Shown in pieces: positions 45,445 to 55,446 of a DNA stretch of 64,000 nt (positions are counted from its first letter, which is position 1; each line of letters begins with the position of its first letter). The notes under the pieces were generated by a model, which saw only the letters and a program-made list of their open reading frames with translations, searched no databases and was not told the origin of the DNA. The position numbers and the translations under genes are program-made. This DNA comes from Bacteroidales bacterium UBA4116 (GTDB taxonomy: Bacteria > Bacteroidota > Bacteroidia > Bacteroidales > Tannerellaceae), in contig DFXE01000001.1 of NCBI GenBank assembly GCA_002381645.1, positions 187,479-251,478 of the forward strand. Direction: 5' to 3'.

Positions 45445-46160
45445 ACATTTATGGGATTAAGTTTGCTTCTGTCGAGGCGGGCTAGGGGTGTTTGGTTTCC
45501 TGTAACCTTCTGGTCCATTTCAACTAATATTTCACTATCTAAGGGAATATATACGTCTACACGTGAGCCGAATTTGATAAATCCCATTTGTTCATCTACA
45601 TGACAGGATTCGCCTACTTTTGCATAGGTAACTATACGGCGTGCTATGGCACCCGCAATCTGTCGCACCAATATTTCCTCTCCGTACGGTGTTTCTATAA
45701 CAACTGCCGAACGTTCATTTTCCGTACTGCTTTTCGGTAGATAGGCCGCCATAAAACGCCCGTTATTATGAGATACATGCTTTATTATACCATTTACGGG
45801 AAACCAGTTAGCATGTACGTTAAATACAGACATGAAAACTGAGACCTGCAAACACTTACAGCGTAGTATTTCTTTTTCCATCACTTCTTCAATAGCTACT
45901 ATTGTTCCATCAGCAGGAGCAATAACTAATCCTTCCGAATCAAAAGGAAAACGCCGGAACGGGCTACGGAAAAAATTTAATACAAGGAAAAACAATATGG
46001 CAGATACAGATGCGACGATATAAAAAACAATTCCTTTTCCTATGGTATGAAATAAAATAAGGTTCGCAAGGAAAAGGATGGTAAACAGCGTCAATAGCAA
46101 TCCCGTCCCCTCTTTGTGTACTTTATGAACTTTTATTCTCCTTATTTTTTTTATGGCCAT
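45441..46160 (-). CDS. psd: phosphatidylserine decarboxylase (archaetidylserine-decarboxylase-like form)
   Basis: 239-residue proenzyme that decarboxylates phosphatidylserine to phosphatidylethanolamine. Two N-terminal membrane helices (about 20-38 and 43-64), PADGTIVAI, NVHANWFPVNG, and the self-cleavage site FGSR (Gly198-Ser199), where Ser199 becomes the pyruvoyl group of a 41-residue alpha chain. Short form, typical of anaerobes. Lies 42 bp after the helicase gene and overlaps pssA. Confidence 0.92.
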   Translation of the reverse strand: MAIKKIRRIKVHKVHKEGTGLLLTLFTILFLANLILFHTIGKGIVFYIVASVSAILFFLVLNFFRSPFRRFPFDSEGLVIAPADGTIVAIEEVMEKEILRCKCLQVSVFMSVFNVHANWFPVNGIIKHVSHNNGRFMAAYLPKSSTENERSAVVIETPYGEEILVRQIAGAIARRIVTYAKVGESCHVDEQMGFIKFGSRVDVYIPLDSEILVEMDQKVTGNQTPLARLDRSKLNPINV

Positions 46161-46202
46161 ATTTCTTTATATGTGTGCAAAAATATTCATTTTTAGGGAA
46201 TA

Positions 46203-49200
46203 TCAGCCATTCACAGGTTCTATTTTATTTAATTCAACGTACCAAATGAAACCTTCTACCTCTTTATAACCGATCCGGCGTATCAATTTCATATAATTCT
46301 TTACCTGGTAATGATGCCGTTTATCCTGTAATTCTCCGAATTTATAATCGACCACCGTTACATGCCCGTCATAGATCATCACCCGGTCAGGACGCCTGGA
46401 TAATCCGTTATCAAATAAAATATCTACTTCATTCAACACCCTGGATGTACCGTCATACCATTTTACAATATCTTTTTGTGTCAGTAAACGTTCCAGCTTT
46501 ACCGTAAGTTCCTCTGCCTCCCGGCTATTTATCAAACCTGATAAACGATAATTCTCCACTGCTACCGGAATGTCTTTTTGCGTGCGGATACCGCTCAATA
46601 CTTCATGCATGAGGGCCCCGTGTTTTCTACGGGCATTATCAAAAAAATAACCTTTACCATGCAGACGCAATTGCAACCGTTTGTCAGGAGATATGGAAGA
46701 TATACGACTCATCGGAATTTCGCGGTCTGTTTTATTCCCGTTGCTTTCGGTATAGGAATAACAGGGATCACCCAATTCGAAAACTCCCGTTTCGATATCA
46801 AACGGAAAACCTTCACGTAATCCCGACCAAAGCAAATCAGCTATAGATCCGATCTTTTCCAGTTCCCCCGTTTCCTGAATCACTTTTTTGGGCCGGGGGG
46901 AGAATACGATTAACTCTTCTTTTGCCCGCGTAAAAGCTACATATAAGGTATTGAGATTATCAATATACGCATGCAGACGTTCCTGAAAATAATCTGCTGC
47001 AAAAATTGTTTTTGCCAATATTTGCCCGTACCGTACAGGAACCAGTCGTAGTTTATTAAACGGCTTTTCCGAAGGCTGGCACCACATGATTACCGGTTTT
47101 GTCGGCTTATGATCGATCTCCCAGTCGCAAAACGGCAGTATTACAACTTTAAAACCTAATCCTTTTGATTTGTGTACGGTCAGGATACGTATCGCATTTT
47201 GTGCGTCGGGAGTAGCTATGGTTTTTTTGTGTCCCGCATCGTCCCACCAGGTAAGGAAACGGCTTATATCTGCGCTCTCCTTTTGAGAATATTCAGACAC
47301 CATATCGAAAAAGGCTTGAACAAATACCTGTTCGTTATCGTGAAACAAGTCGGTAAACAGCCTGAAAAGCCCTTCCGCTATTTCATATAAAGACTGTCTC
47401 GACAAAGAATTTAATGCTTCTTTTACCGACGGTGGAAAATCAGATTCCGAGCCAGGCTTGGCTAAATTACCAACCAATACAGCGTATGAAAATACAGCAA
47501 GCTGCCTGTTGGTCATATCTTCAGGATTCCGTAAATGCTTCAACAAGGCTATCAGGAAACGAACTCCAGGAGAATTACTTATAAAAAGCGCTTCATCGGA
47601 TATGATATTATAATGGTAGTTACTATCCGCGTGTTCTTCTTTATATGTCAGTAATGTTTCGGCCACTAATGCGCCTTCCTGATTAGTACGCACCAGGATT
47701 GCTATGTCTTTCAGTTCATACCCGTTATCCTGTAATTGTTCCAATACACCCGGTAAACGTTGCATCGATTCTTCTTTCCAGTCCGTTTCATCTTCTCCGG
47801 ATAAAAATTCTACTTTTACGTGCCCGCCTTTGTCTTGAAATTTCGGAGGCACCAATTGATTACATTTTTGGTAGACGGAAACGATTTTGGTCTGGAACAA
47901 TTCCTTTTCTGTTTCAGACAAATAAGAAGTGGCGATTACATCATTATAAATGATTTGCAATAATTGGGGGGCAACGGTAAATATTGAATTGTTGAATTCC
48001 ACAATATTCCGGAAACTACGCCAATTCTCTTCCAATGTTTCTTCTTTCACCTGAACGGGTAAGAAATCCTTTTGCACCTGCTCGTCCAGTAGCTTCCAGT
48101 CCGAATTACGAAAGCGGTAAATGCTTTGCTTTACATCACCTACAATCAGATTATCCTTGTTATGTGCGAGGCTTTCCTGTATCAGGGGACGGAAGTTATT
48201 CCATTGCATATTGCTCGTATCCTGAAACTCATCAATCATATAATGATCGATATGAGTTCCGGTTTTCTCATAAATAAATGGAGTATCACTTCCGTCGATT
48301 ACTTTATTCAGTAATTCGGTTGTGTCGGCAATCAGCATAATGTTTTTTTCTTCCCGGTAAGCAGATATCTTAGCAGATACATCATTTAAAATACCCAATG
48401 TATAATAAAAACGTACTATTTCTTTTGCCGTATAATAAGTCTTCAGGTCACTAAATAACGCCACAATACCCTTGATACAATCATTCAGCCCGTCTTCAAA
48501 GGCACATCCTATGATTTGCATCGTTGACGCAGGGGTAGTCTTGGTAAAGCAAGCATCCAGATTATCCTCCAGATTACAGAAAGTAGCTGTAGGCTCCTTC
48601 ATATTACCGGCAGCATATTTTTCAAAATGTTTCAACGGTGAATTACTTCCGCCTTTAAAATCCGAGGTTTGCAAACCATATTTTTGTAATATGCTTTTTC
48701 CTTTTTCACCTAATGCCTTTACCTCATCTTCGACAGACCGGATTATCGTATAAAGTTCACTCTTATAATTCTCAAGGGATTTTTTATCCTCAATATCATT
48801 ATTAACTTTTTCACTGTATGCTTTATAGCTTTCTTTAAACACTTCGCGGCTGAGCGCCCTGATATCCCGCCGTAGGTTCCACTCCCCTCCGCTTTCGATT
48901 TTATCCTCAGCAAAACGGAGCAACCAGTTTAGTAACTCTTTACTCTCTGTTTTCTCCAAATCACCCAGCAGGTTGTCTATGGCTTCGGATAATACAAGTT
49001 CCTGATCCATCTCAATACCATAACCACCCTGTAATCCGATTTCGCGGGTAAAGGCACGCATGGTCTGCTGGAAAAATTTGTCGATCGTGCTGATATTAAA
49101 AGCAGCGTAATCGTGCAGGATGTTTATCAATATTCCTTTTGCTTTCTGCCTTACCTGTTCTTCACTGAATTCATAAGTTTCAGTAAGTATATCAATGTAT

Positions 49201-49403
49201 TCCGATTTTTTATTTGCCGACAGTTTATAAAGTTCTTCAATAATACGGCTCTTCATTTCATCCGTTGCCTTATTGGTAAACGTTACCGCTAAAATACGTT
49301 TATAAGCCAATGGGTGAGTATAAAGCAGTTTCAGGTATTCGCCTGTGAGTTTATGTGTTTTACCAGCTCCTGCCGAAGCCCTGTAAACAGTAAGCACAGT
49401 CAT
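46203..49403 (-). CDS. UvrD/Rep-family helicase-nuclease (AddA/RecB-like)
   Basis: 1066 residues. Walker A RASAGAGKT (8-16), helicase motif II with MIDEFQDTSNMQW, motif III/IV GDVKQSIYRFR, motif V IRILTVHKSKGLGF, motif VI LYVAFTRAKEEL, and a C-terminal PD-(D/E)XK nuclease with NEVDILF and VTVVDYKFGE. This is the AddA/RecB architecture used for double-strand-break repair. The expected partner nuclease-helicase (AddB/RecC) is not adjacent. It overlaps the SUI1 gene by one base (TGATG), and psd follows after 42 bp. Confidence 0.9.
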   Translation of the reverse strand: MTVLTVYRASAGAGKTHKLTGEYLKLLYTHPLAYKRILAVTFTNKATDEMKSRIIEELYKLSANKKSEYIDILTETYEFSEEQVRQKAKGILINILHDYAAFNISTIDKFFQQTMRAFTREIGLQGGYGIEMDQELVLSEAIDNLLGDLEKTESKELLNWLLRFAEDKIESGGEWNLRRDIRALSREVFKESYKAYSEKVNNDIEDKKSLENYKSELYTIIRSVEDEVKALGEKGKSILQKYGLQTSDFKGGSNSPLKHFEKYAAGNMKEPTATFCNLEDNLDACFTKTTPASTMQIIGCAFEDGLNDCIKGIVALFSDLKTYYTAKEIVRFYYTLGILNDVSAKISAYREEKNIMLIADTTELLNKVIDGSDTPFIYEKTGTHIDHYMIDEFQDTSNMQWNNFRPLIQESLAHNKDNLIVGDVKQSIYRFRNSDWKLLDEQVQKDFLPVQVKEETLEENWRSFRNIVEFNNSIFTVAPQLLQIIYNDVIATSYLSETEKELFQTKIVSVYQKCNQLVPPKFQDKGGHVKVEFLSGEDETDWKEESMQRLPGVLEQLQDNGYELKDIAILVRTNQEGALVAETLLTYKEEHADSNYHYNIISDEALFISNSPGVRFLIALLKHLRNPEDMTNRQLAVFSYAVLVGNLAKPGSESDFPPSVKEALNSLSRQSLYEIAEGLFRLFTDLFHDNEQVFVQAFFDMVSEYSQKESADISRFLTWWDDAGHKKTIATPDAQNAIRILTVHKSKGLGFKVVILPFCDWEIDHKPTKPVIMWCQPSEKPFNKLRLVPVRYGQILAKTIFAADYFQERLHAYIDNLNTLYVAFTRAKEELIVFSPRPKKVIQETGELEKIGSIADLLWSGLREGFPFDIETGVFELGDPCYSYTESNGNKTDREIPMSRISSISPDKRLQLRLHGKGYFFDNARRKHGALMHEVLSGIRTQKDIPVAVENYRLSGLINSREAEELTVKLERLLTQKDIVKWYDGTSRVLNEVDILFDNGLSRRPDRVMIYDGHVTVVDYKFGELQDKRHHYQVKNYMKLIRRIGYKEVEGFIWYVELNKIEPVNG

Positions 49404-49747
49404 CAGATCATCCGGCTTTTTACATATCCTTCTTTTTGCAAGATTTCCAACACCTTACTCCGAAGATCACCTTGTATAATAATTTCACCTTCTTTAGTCG
49501 AACCTCCTACACCACATTTCACTTTCAGAAATTTACCGAGCGCCGTCAGGTCATCCGCCGAGCCCCGGAAACCTGTAATTAAGGTAACGGCCTTCCCTCC
49601 CCTGTTACGCTTATCAAGAGATATACGCAACAGTTGTTTTTCCTTCGGCAATGTATCTTCTTCAGATTCTTTGTCTGTATCATAGTTGAAATCCGGATTT
49701 GTAGAATACATGATCCCTAATCTGTCTTTCCAATCATTCTTTTTCAT
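49403..49747 (-). CDS. SUI1/YciH-family translation factor
   Basis: 114 residues with a C-terminal SUI1 (eIF1-like) domain: RNRGGKAVTLITGFRG, GKFLKVKCGVGGSTKEGEII and IQGDLRSKVLEIL. The bacterial YciH family affects start-codon fidelity in translation. The ATG at 49747 is preferred to a TTG two codons earlier. First gene of the cluster running through the helicase, psd and pssA; its stop codon overlaps the helicase start. Confidence 0.9.
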   Translation of the reverse strand: MKKNDWKDRLGIMYSTNPDFNYDTDKESEEDTLPKEKQLLRISLDKRNRGGKAVTLITGFRGSADDLTALGKFLKVKCGVGGSTKEGEIIIQGDLRSKVLEILQKEGYVKSRMI

Positions 49748-49768
49748 AAACAATGATGCTTTTTATGC

Positions 49769-49776
49769 CAAAACTA
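49769..49776 (-). promoter_or_regulatory. -7 promoter element of the SUI1-helicase-psd-pssA cluster
   Basis: Minus strand TAGTTTTG, a full match, 21 bp before the ATG. A TTG lies 24 bp further upstream, a little too far for a standard -33 box. Confidence 0.5.
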
Positions 49777-49848
49777 CAAAAAAAAACAGCATTCACGCAT
49801 CAATTGTATTTTATTGAAAGGAACATATCATTATCAAGCAAAAAAGTT

Positions 49849-49856
49849 TACATTTG
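49849..49856 (+). promoter_or_regulatory. -7 promoter element of the DUF2851 gene
   Basis: TACATTTG, a full match, 24 bp before the ATG at 49881. Confidence 0.5.
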
Positions 49857-49880
49857 TACCAACAACCTTAACTACCGGAG

Positions 49881-51152
49881 ATGGAACATTTACTACATTA
49901 TGCCTGGAAGTACAAATTATATACTCCCACCCATTTAATAACCACCGACGGAATTCCTGTTTCCGTTATTGATCCGGGTATTCAAAATACGGATGCCGGG
50001 CCCGATTTCTTTAATGCAAAGGTGAAAATTGATGATACGGTTTGGGCCGGTAGCATTGAAATACACGATAAAGCATCAGACTGGTTCCGCCATCATCATG
50101 ATAAAGATAAAGCATATGACTCCGTCATTTTACATGTAATTGGAAATGAGGACACGACAGTTTTCCGTACAAGCGGAGAAGCCATCCCACAGGTAATCAT
50201 GGATGTCCCCGAACCGGTGAAGCGTAATATCGACTGGCTTCTCCACCGGGATGTATCGGTTCCGTGCCTTTCGACTATAAATAATATTGAACCGATCCAT
50301 CTGTCGTCGTGGATAAATGCGCTTTTAAGCGAACGCCTGGAGCGGAAAACAAACGACATTTTTTTGCTTCTGGATCAGTACAATATGGACTGGAGTGAAG
50401 TTTTGTATATCACCCTGACGCGTAATTTTGGATTCGGGATCAATAACGATGCGTTCGAACGCCTGGCTAAAAGTCTTCCTTTCCGTTATATCCAGAAACA
50501 GCGAAGCAGCAGCTCTCAGGTTGAATCTATGTTATTCGGACAAGCCGGTATGCTGGAAGGTGAAGGAAATTGCCATTATTACCGACTCCTGCAGCAAGAA
50601 TACAAATTCCTCAGGCACAAATTCAATTTACATCCGCTCGAAGGACATTTGTTTAAAAGTATGCGGACCCGTCCTGTAAACTTCCCCCACATCAAACTGG
50701 CGCAACTTGCTGCCATATGGCATAAATATGACACGCTAATTTCAATACTACTGAATGAGGAAGATATCCATATGATCAAACAATTATTCCGGATACAACC
50801 TTCTGATTACTGGCATAACCATTATCATTTCAGATTTACATCTCCTCCTAAGCCAAAAATACTGGGAGAGAATGCACTGAATATATTACTGATTAATACC
50901 GTCGTACCTATTTTATTTGCTTTTGGCAAAATAAATAAAATGGATGAATATGTTGAACGCGCTATCGGGATACTGGAGACTATTCCACCTGAGAAAAATA
51001 ATATTGTTTCCCTTTTCAGCCAGGCAGGTATAGGGGTACACCATGCCGGAGACAGCCAGGCATTGATTCAATTGAAACGGGAATATTGCGAAAAGAAAAA
51101 GTGTTTGTATTGCCGAATCGGTTTCGGTATCCTGAAACAGGCTAAAAAATAA
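49881..51152 (+). CDS. DUF2851-family protein
   Basis: 423-residue cytosolic protein of the DUF2851 family, found almost only in Bacteroidota. Conserved N-terminal stretch DAGPDFFNAKVKIDDTVWAG with GSIEIHDKASDW, an acidic/His pattern like restriction-nuclease folds. Central helices are rich in aromatic residues, and the C-terminus has the cysteine cluster YCEKKKCLYCRIGFGIL, a likely metal or Fe-S site. The function is unknown; the nuclease likeness is my inference. Single gene. Confidence 0.8.
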   Translation: MEHLLHYAWKYKLYTPTHLITTDGIPVSVIDPGIQNTDAGPDFFNAKVKIDDTVWAGSIEIHDKASDWFRHHHDKDKAYDSVILHVIGNEDTTVFRTSGEAIPQVIMDVPEPVKRNIDWLLHRDVSVPCLSTINNIEPIHLSSWINALLSERLERKTNDIFLLLDQYNMDWSEVLYITLTRNFGFGINNDAFERLAKSLPFRYIQKQRSSSSQVESMLFGQAGMLEGEGNCHYYRLLQQEYKFLRHKFNLHPLEGHLFKSMRTRPVNFPHIKLAQLAAIWHKYDTLISILLNEEDIHMIKQLFRIQPSDYWHNHYHFRFTSPPKPKILGENALNILLINTVVPILFAFGKINKMDEYVERAIGILETIPPEKNNIVSLFSQAGIGVHHAGDSQALIQLKREYCEKKKCLYCRIGFGILKQAKK

Positions 51153-51232
51153 TTTCCTGTATTAAATGGGTAAAACTAAACAATTAATGCTATAGAACAT
51201 TCAAAAACATCCGTATTAAAAATTATACTTAA

Positions 51233-51240
51233 TATATTTG
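51233..51240 (+). promoter_or_regulatory. -7 promoter element of the fucP-like gene
   Basis: TATATTTG, a full match, 77 bp before the preferred ATG. No clear -33 partner. Confidence 0.4.
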
Positions 51241-51317
51241 CTGTACGAAATAAATGACATATCTGTTTTTATTTGTTAATCCATAAAACACTTTATCGTG
51301 ATAAACTAACTCGAATT

Positions 51318-52616
51318 ATGAAATCAAAGACTAACCCCGGTACTGGCAAAACACCTTTAGTTCCCAAAGAATATCTTTTACCCTTTATTTTACTTACCTC
51401 TTTATTTTTTGCATGGGGATTGGCTAATAATATGACCGATACTCTTTTATCCGCCTTTAAGAAGATAATGAGCATGTCGGATTTTCAAACATCATGGATA
51501 CAGATCGCTTTTTATTTTTCTTATTTCTGCCTGGCTTTACCTGCAGCTATTTTAATTAAGAAAACAACATATAAGACCGGAATAATTATGGGCCTTCTCA
51601 TGTTCATAACCGGAGCTTTATTATTCTATCCTTCAAGTCAGACAATGGTGTACGGGCATTTTCTGGTTTCTTTGTACATACTTGCCGGAGGGCTGTCGAT
51701 ACTGGAAACCACTTCGAATCCTTACGTCATACTTATGGGACCGGAAGAAACTGCTACCCGGAGATTAAATATGGCCCAGTCATTCAATCCCATTGGTTCG
51801 GTTACCGGTGTTATCCTAAGTAAATTTTTCATTTTATCCGGACTGGCATCCTATACGGTAGCCGAACGGGCCAAAATGGACAGTGAACAATTGCAAACCG
51901 TACAATCCGCCGAGTTAAATGCGGTAATGGGTCCTTATATAGGAGTTGCCTGCGTACTTATCGTAATTCTTTTGCTGATTATTTTCACAAAAATGCCCAA
52001 AGCTTCCGATAGTAATAAATCATTAGACCTGGTGCCGACCTTAAAACGCTTATTCCATAATAAAAAATATTTCTACGGGGTGATCACACAGTTTTTTTAT
52101 GTGGGTGCACAGATAAGCGTATGGTCATTTACTATCAGGTATGCTATGAGCGAATTACAGATCAATGAAGAAAGCGCTTCGAATTATTACATCCTTTCGC
52201 TGGTCCTGTTTATAGGAGCACGCTTTATATTTACAGCACTGATGAAATATTTCAGTGCCGGAAAATTACTTTTCTTTGCCGCGTTAATGACGGTATTATT
52301 CAGCGCCTTGACGATGTTCACCGGCGGATATACAGGTGTAATATGCCTGATGCTTATATCCTTTTTTATGTCGTTGATGTTTCCTACCATCTATGGACTA
52401 ACCGTTACCGGACTGGGAGACGACACTAAAATTGCAGGTTCAGGACATATTATGGCTATCCTGGGTGGAGCCATAATTACCGCTTTCCAGGGAATCGTTT
52501 CCGACCAGGCTAATGTAAATTATTCCTATATCGTTCCGCTTGTGTGCTTCGTAGTGGTTATAGCATTCAGTATTTATATCGAAAGAAATGCTAAAAGTGA
52601 TTTAAAGACCGTATAA
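51318..52616 (+). CDS. FucP-type MFS sugar:proton symporter
   Basis: 432 residues with twelve predicted membrane helices. Family segments include FFAWGLANNMTDTLLSAFKK in helix 1, ETTSNPYVILMGPEETATRR after helix 4, and FFYVGAQISVWSF in helix 7, as in the fucose permease FucP and its glucose/galactose relatives. The asparagine and glutamate of the sugar site appear present. The precise sugar is unknown and no sugar-catabolic gene is adjacent. ATG 51318 is chosen; an upstream in-frame TTG at 51273 would add 15 hydrophilic residues. Confidence 0.87.
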   Translation: MKSKTNPGTGKTPLVPKEYLLPFILLTSLFFAWGLANNMTDTLLSAFKKIMSMSDFQTSWIQIAFYFSYFCLALPAAILIKKTTYKTGIIMGLLMFITGALLFYPSSQTMVYGHFLVSLYILAGGLSILETTSNPYVILMGPEETATRRLNMAQSFNPIGSVTGVILSKFFILSGLASYTVAERAKMDSEQLQTVQSAELNAVMGPYIGVACVLIVILLLIIFTKMPKASDSNKSLDLVPTLKRLFHNKKYFYGVITQFFYVGAQISVWSFTIRYAMSELQINEESASNYYILSLVLFIGARFIFTALMKYFSAGKLLFFAALMTVLFSALTMFTGGYTGVICLMLISFFMSLMFPTIYGLTVTGLGDDTKIAGSGHIMAILGGAIITAFQGIVSDQANVNYSYIVPLVCFVVVIAFSIYIERNAKSDLKTV

Positions 52617-52675
52617 GTAGACTTACTGACCATCAGATATATAATAATTATGGGGACAAATCCCGTTATTTTATC

Positions 52676-52683
52676 TATTTTTG
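52676..52683 (+). promoter_or_regulatory. -7 promoter element of the Big_5 lipoprotein gene
   Basis: TATTTTTG, a full match, 26 bp before the ATG. Confidence 0.45.
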
Positions 52684-52709
52684 CTGCTTATTGACAAATA
52701 GATTATTGA

Positions 52710-54623
52710 ATGAGAGGTAGGTCTGTCAGGAAAAAGATACAACTGTTTATTGGTTTATTTTCTTTGCTCATCATTTATTCGTGTGCCAATATAGGTACCC
52801 CGAATGGCGGTCCTTATGACGAAGATCCCCCAAGGTTTGTAAGCAGTACACCCGCTCCGAACCAGACGAATTTTACCGGACAAAGGATTGAAATTTTATT
52901 CGATGAACTGATCCAGATTGAAAAACCTTCGGAAAATGTCATCATTACTCCTCCTCAGAGACAATTGCCGGTTATACGCGCTTCCGGAAGAAAAGCGGTG
53001 GTAGAAATAAGGGATACATTAAGGGAAAATACAACGTATACGATAGACTTTACCAATTCTATCGCGGATAATAACGAAAAAAATGTATTCGAGAATTTTT
53101 CGTTCGCTTTCTCTACCGGTGACGTTATCGATTCACTGGAAGTATCCGGCTATTTACTGAATGCCGAAAACCTTGAACCTATGCCGGGCATAACGATCGG
53201 CCTGCATCGCAACTTGCATGATTCTGCTTTTTATACGGAACCTTTCGACCGTACTTCGCGTACGAACGACAGGGGAAGGTTTATTATCCGTAACATAGCT
53301 CCGGGGACTTACAACCTATTTGCATTGAATGATGTAAACCGCGATTATAAGTTCGACCAGCCGGGGGAAGAGATAGCTTTTAACGATTCGGTTATTGTAC
53401 CCTCCTTTGAATTTACTTCGCGGCAGGATACCATATGGAAAGATTCCTTAACCGTCGACACGATCCATACAGTACATTATACCCGTTTTTTTCCGGATAA
53501 TATTGAGTTGAGACTCTTTAAAGAAAAGTTTGAACGGCAATATATCCTACGTCCGGAACGTCCGCAGGAAAATTATTTTGTGCTTCGATTTAACGCAACA
53601 TTAGATACCATACCGGTTCCGGTACCTTTGAATTTTACTCCTTCCGACAGCAGCTGGTACGTAGCCCAACGTACCGAAGAAGGCAAAGCCGTCAATTACT
53701 GGCTTACCGATCCCGAAGTATGGGCCCAGGATACATTGAGGGTTGAATTAACCTATCCGAAAAGCGATTCGCTTCATATACTCCAGCCACAAACCGATAC
53801 ATTGACCTTATCCTTACGACGACGCCCGGAACCGAAACGCAAAAAGAAAGACGACGAACCCGAACCGATGGTATTTCTCGGAATGAACATTGACGCCCCG
53901 GGCACAATGGATATATTCGATACGGTTTCGATCGTTTTTGACGAGCCCGTACTTGAGTTATCTGAAGAGAAATTTTTCCTCGATGTAAAAGTAGATACGG
54001 TGTGGACACCTGTCGATTTCGAATTTTACCCTGATTCCACCAATTCACTCGGTTTCTTTATTAACCGCCCGTGGCAATATGGAGAAGAGTACCGCCTCGA
54101 AGTCGACTCGGCTACTATATTCAGTATATACGGTAAATGGAATGAGAATTTCAGCCGTACCTTTACCATAAAAGCAGCCGACGAGTACGGTCATTTGTAT
54201 ATTAATATCGCCGGACTGGCGGATACGACAGCCGCATTTGTGGAACTGCTCAACAGCAACGACCAGCCGGTCAGGAAAGCATGGGTCACTAACGGAGGTG
54301 TACTTTTCAAAAACCTCAATCCCGAGAATTATTATGCGCGCCTGATCATCGATAAGAATAACAATTTCGAATGGGATACCGGAAACTATGCCGAGAAACT
54401 ACAACCGGAAACCGTGATCTATTCCTCTGCGACCTATAATATTATGAAAAATTGGGAAGTTGAAGAAACCTGGAATATTAATTCCGCAACATTTACCAAT
54501 CAAAAACCGTTAGAGATAACAAAAAATAAGCCTGCGGAGGTTACAAAACCCAAAAGAGATTACAGAGATGAAAGCAGACAAACATCAGGAAGTTCAAACA
54601 GTGGTATGGGTATGCCTTTTTAA
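52710..54623 (+). CDS. Ig-like (Big_5) domain lipoprotein
   Basis: 637 residues with a lipobox (IIYSC, Cys25) and an N-terminal Big_5 domain (PPRFVSSTPAPNQTNFTGQR through AFSTGDVIDS, about 40-137). A carboxypeptidase-regulatory-like Ig domain follows (SGYLLNAENLEPMPGITIGL, RNIAPGTYNLFALNDVNRDY), then a second Big_5-like domain near 385-485. The C-terminal tail is Lys/Pro/Ser-rich and disordered. Conserved across Bacteroidota and annotated only as an envelope protein. Its last 56 bases overlap the DUF3108 gene, so the two are probably expressed together. Confidence 0.8.
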   Translation: MRGRSVRKKIQLFIGLFSLLIIYSCANIGTPNGGPYDEDPPRFVSSTPAPNQTNFTGQRIEILFDELIQIEKPSENVIITPPQRQLPVIRASGRKAVVEIRDTLRENTTYTIDFTNSIADNNEKNVFENFSFAFSTGDVIDSLEVSGYLLNAENLEPMPGITIGLHRNLHDSAFYTEPFDRTSRTNDRGRFIIRNIAPGTYNLFALNDVNRDYKFDQPGEEIAFNDSVIVPSFEFTSRQDTIWKDSLTVDTIHTVHYTRFFPDNIELRLFKEKFERQYILRPERPQENYFVLRFNATLDTIPVPVPLNFTPSDSSWYVAQRTEEGKAVNYWLTDPEVWAQDTLRVELTYPKSDSLHILQPQTDTLTLSLRRRPEPKRKKKDDEPEPMVFLGMNIDAPGTMDIFDTVSIVFDEPVLELSEEKFFLDVKVDTVWTPVDFEFYPDSTNSLGFFINRPWQYGEEYRLEVDSATIFSIYGKWNENFSRTFTIKAADEYGHLYINIAGLADTTAAFVELLNSNDQPVRKAWVTNGGVLFKNLNPENYYARLIIDKNNNFEWDTGNYAEKLQPETVIYSSATYNIMKNWEVEETWNINSATFTNQKPLEITKNKPAEVTKPKRDYRDESRQTSGSSNSGMGMPF

Positions 54624-55446
54624 AAAGGGATTTTTCCTATTAATACTTATCCTAGCCGGTATAACCGTTCCGGTTAAATCCCAATGCCTGCGGGAAAGTA
54701 AAATATTTACGAATGGCGAACAGGTAAATTTCGACATCTATTATAAATGGGGTATTATCATGGCAAAAGGCGGAACGGCGTCCATGACGATCAACGAGTC
54801 TTCTTATAACAATACGCCTGCATGGCATACACATCTGCTTATTAATTCAACCGGCGTGGTTGATAAAGCTTTTAAGATAAGGGATACGATCGAAAATTAT
54901 GTGACCAAAGTCCGGCCCCGGTTACTATACAGTGCGAAGAAAACAAACGAAGGCGGCTATTATGAGATAGACAGCATTACTTATACTTACAAAGATAATC
55001 AAACATATGTACACTCCCTTCGCCGCAACCTCAACCGCATAAAAGTGGATACCACCTTTGTCGGGGGTGATTGCGTGATGGATCTGTTGGGGTCGTTTCT
55101 TTTAGCCCGGTCATTCGACTGGTCCGATTTGGAAATGGGCGTTTCCTATCCGTTGGAAGTAGGTATGGGAAGACATATGATAAAGGTAAGCTACCGGTAT
55201 GAAGGCCAACAAATCATTGAACGGGATAATGTAAAATTCCGTACCCGGCTTTTCATTGCCGATATTTACGATGAAGCCTTTTCAGAGAGCAAGGAAGCGA
55301 TCGAAATATGGATTGGCGACGATGAAAACCATATTCCGATTAAGATGAGGGCTAAATTAAAAATAGGAGCCATGGAGGCTTACTATAAGTCTTCCGCCAA
55401 TCTCCGTTACCCGTTGGTAAGCAGGGTTGAAATACCTACTCAATAG
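54568..55446 (+). CDS. DUF3108-family exported protein
   Basis: 292 residues with a membrane-targeting N-terminus (FFLLILILAGITVPVKSQC), then a DUF3108 beta-rich domain with GEQVNFDIYYKWGIIMAKGG, DSITYTYKDNQTYVHSLRR and EIWIGDDENHIPIKMRAKL. The family resembles an LolA-like half-barrel; members are periplasmic and of unknown function. The ATG at 54568 overlaps the upstream gene by 56 bases; a GTG at 54601 would shorten the overlap. The 3' end overlaps the convergent thioesterase gene by 11 bases. Confidence 0.82.
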   Translation: MKADKHQEVQTVVWVCLFKKGFFLLILILAGITVPVKSQCLRESKIFTNGEQVNFDIYYKWGIIMAKGGTASMTINESSYNNTPAWHTHLLINSTGVVDKAFKIRDTIENYVTKVRPRLLYSAKKTNEGGYYEIDSITYTYKDNQTYVHSLRRNLNRIKVDTTFVGGDCVMDLLGSFLLARSFDWSDLEMGVSYPLEVGMGRHMIKVSYRYEGQQIIERDNVKFRTRLFIADIYDEAFSESKEAIEIWIGDDENHIPIKMRAKLKIGAMEAYYKSSANLRYPLVSRVEIPTQ

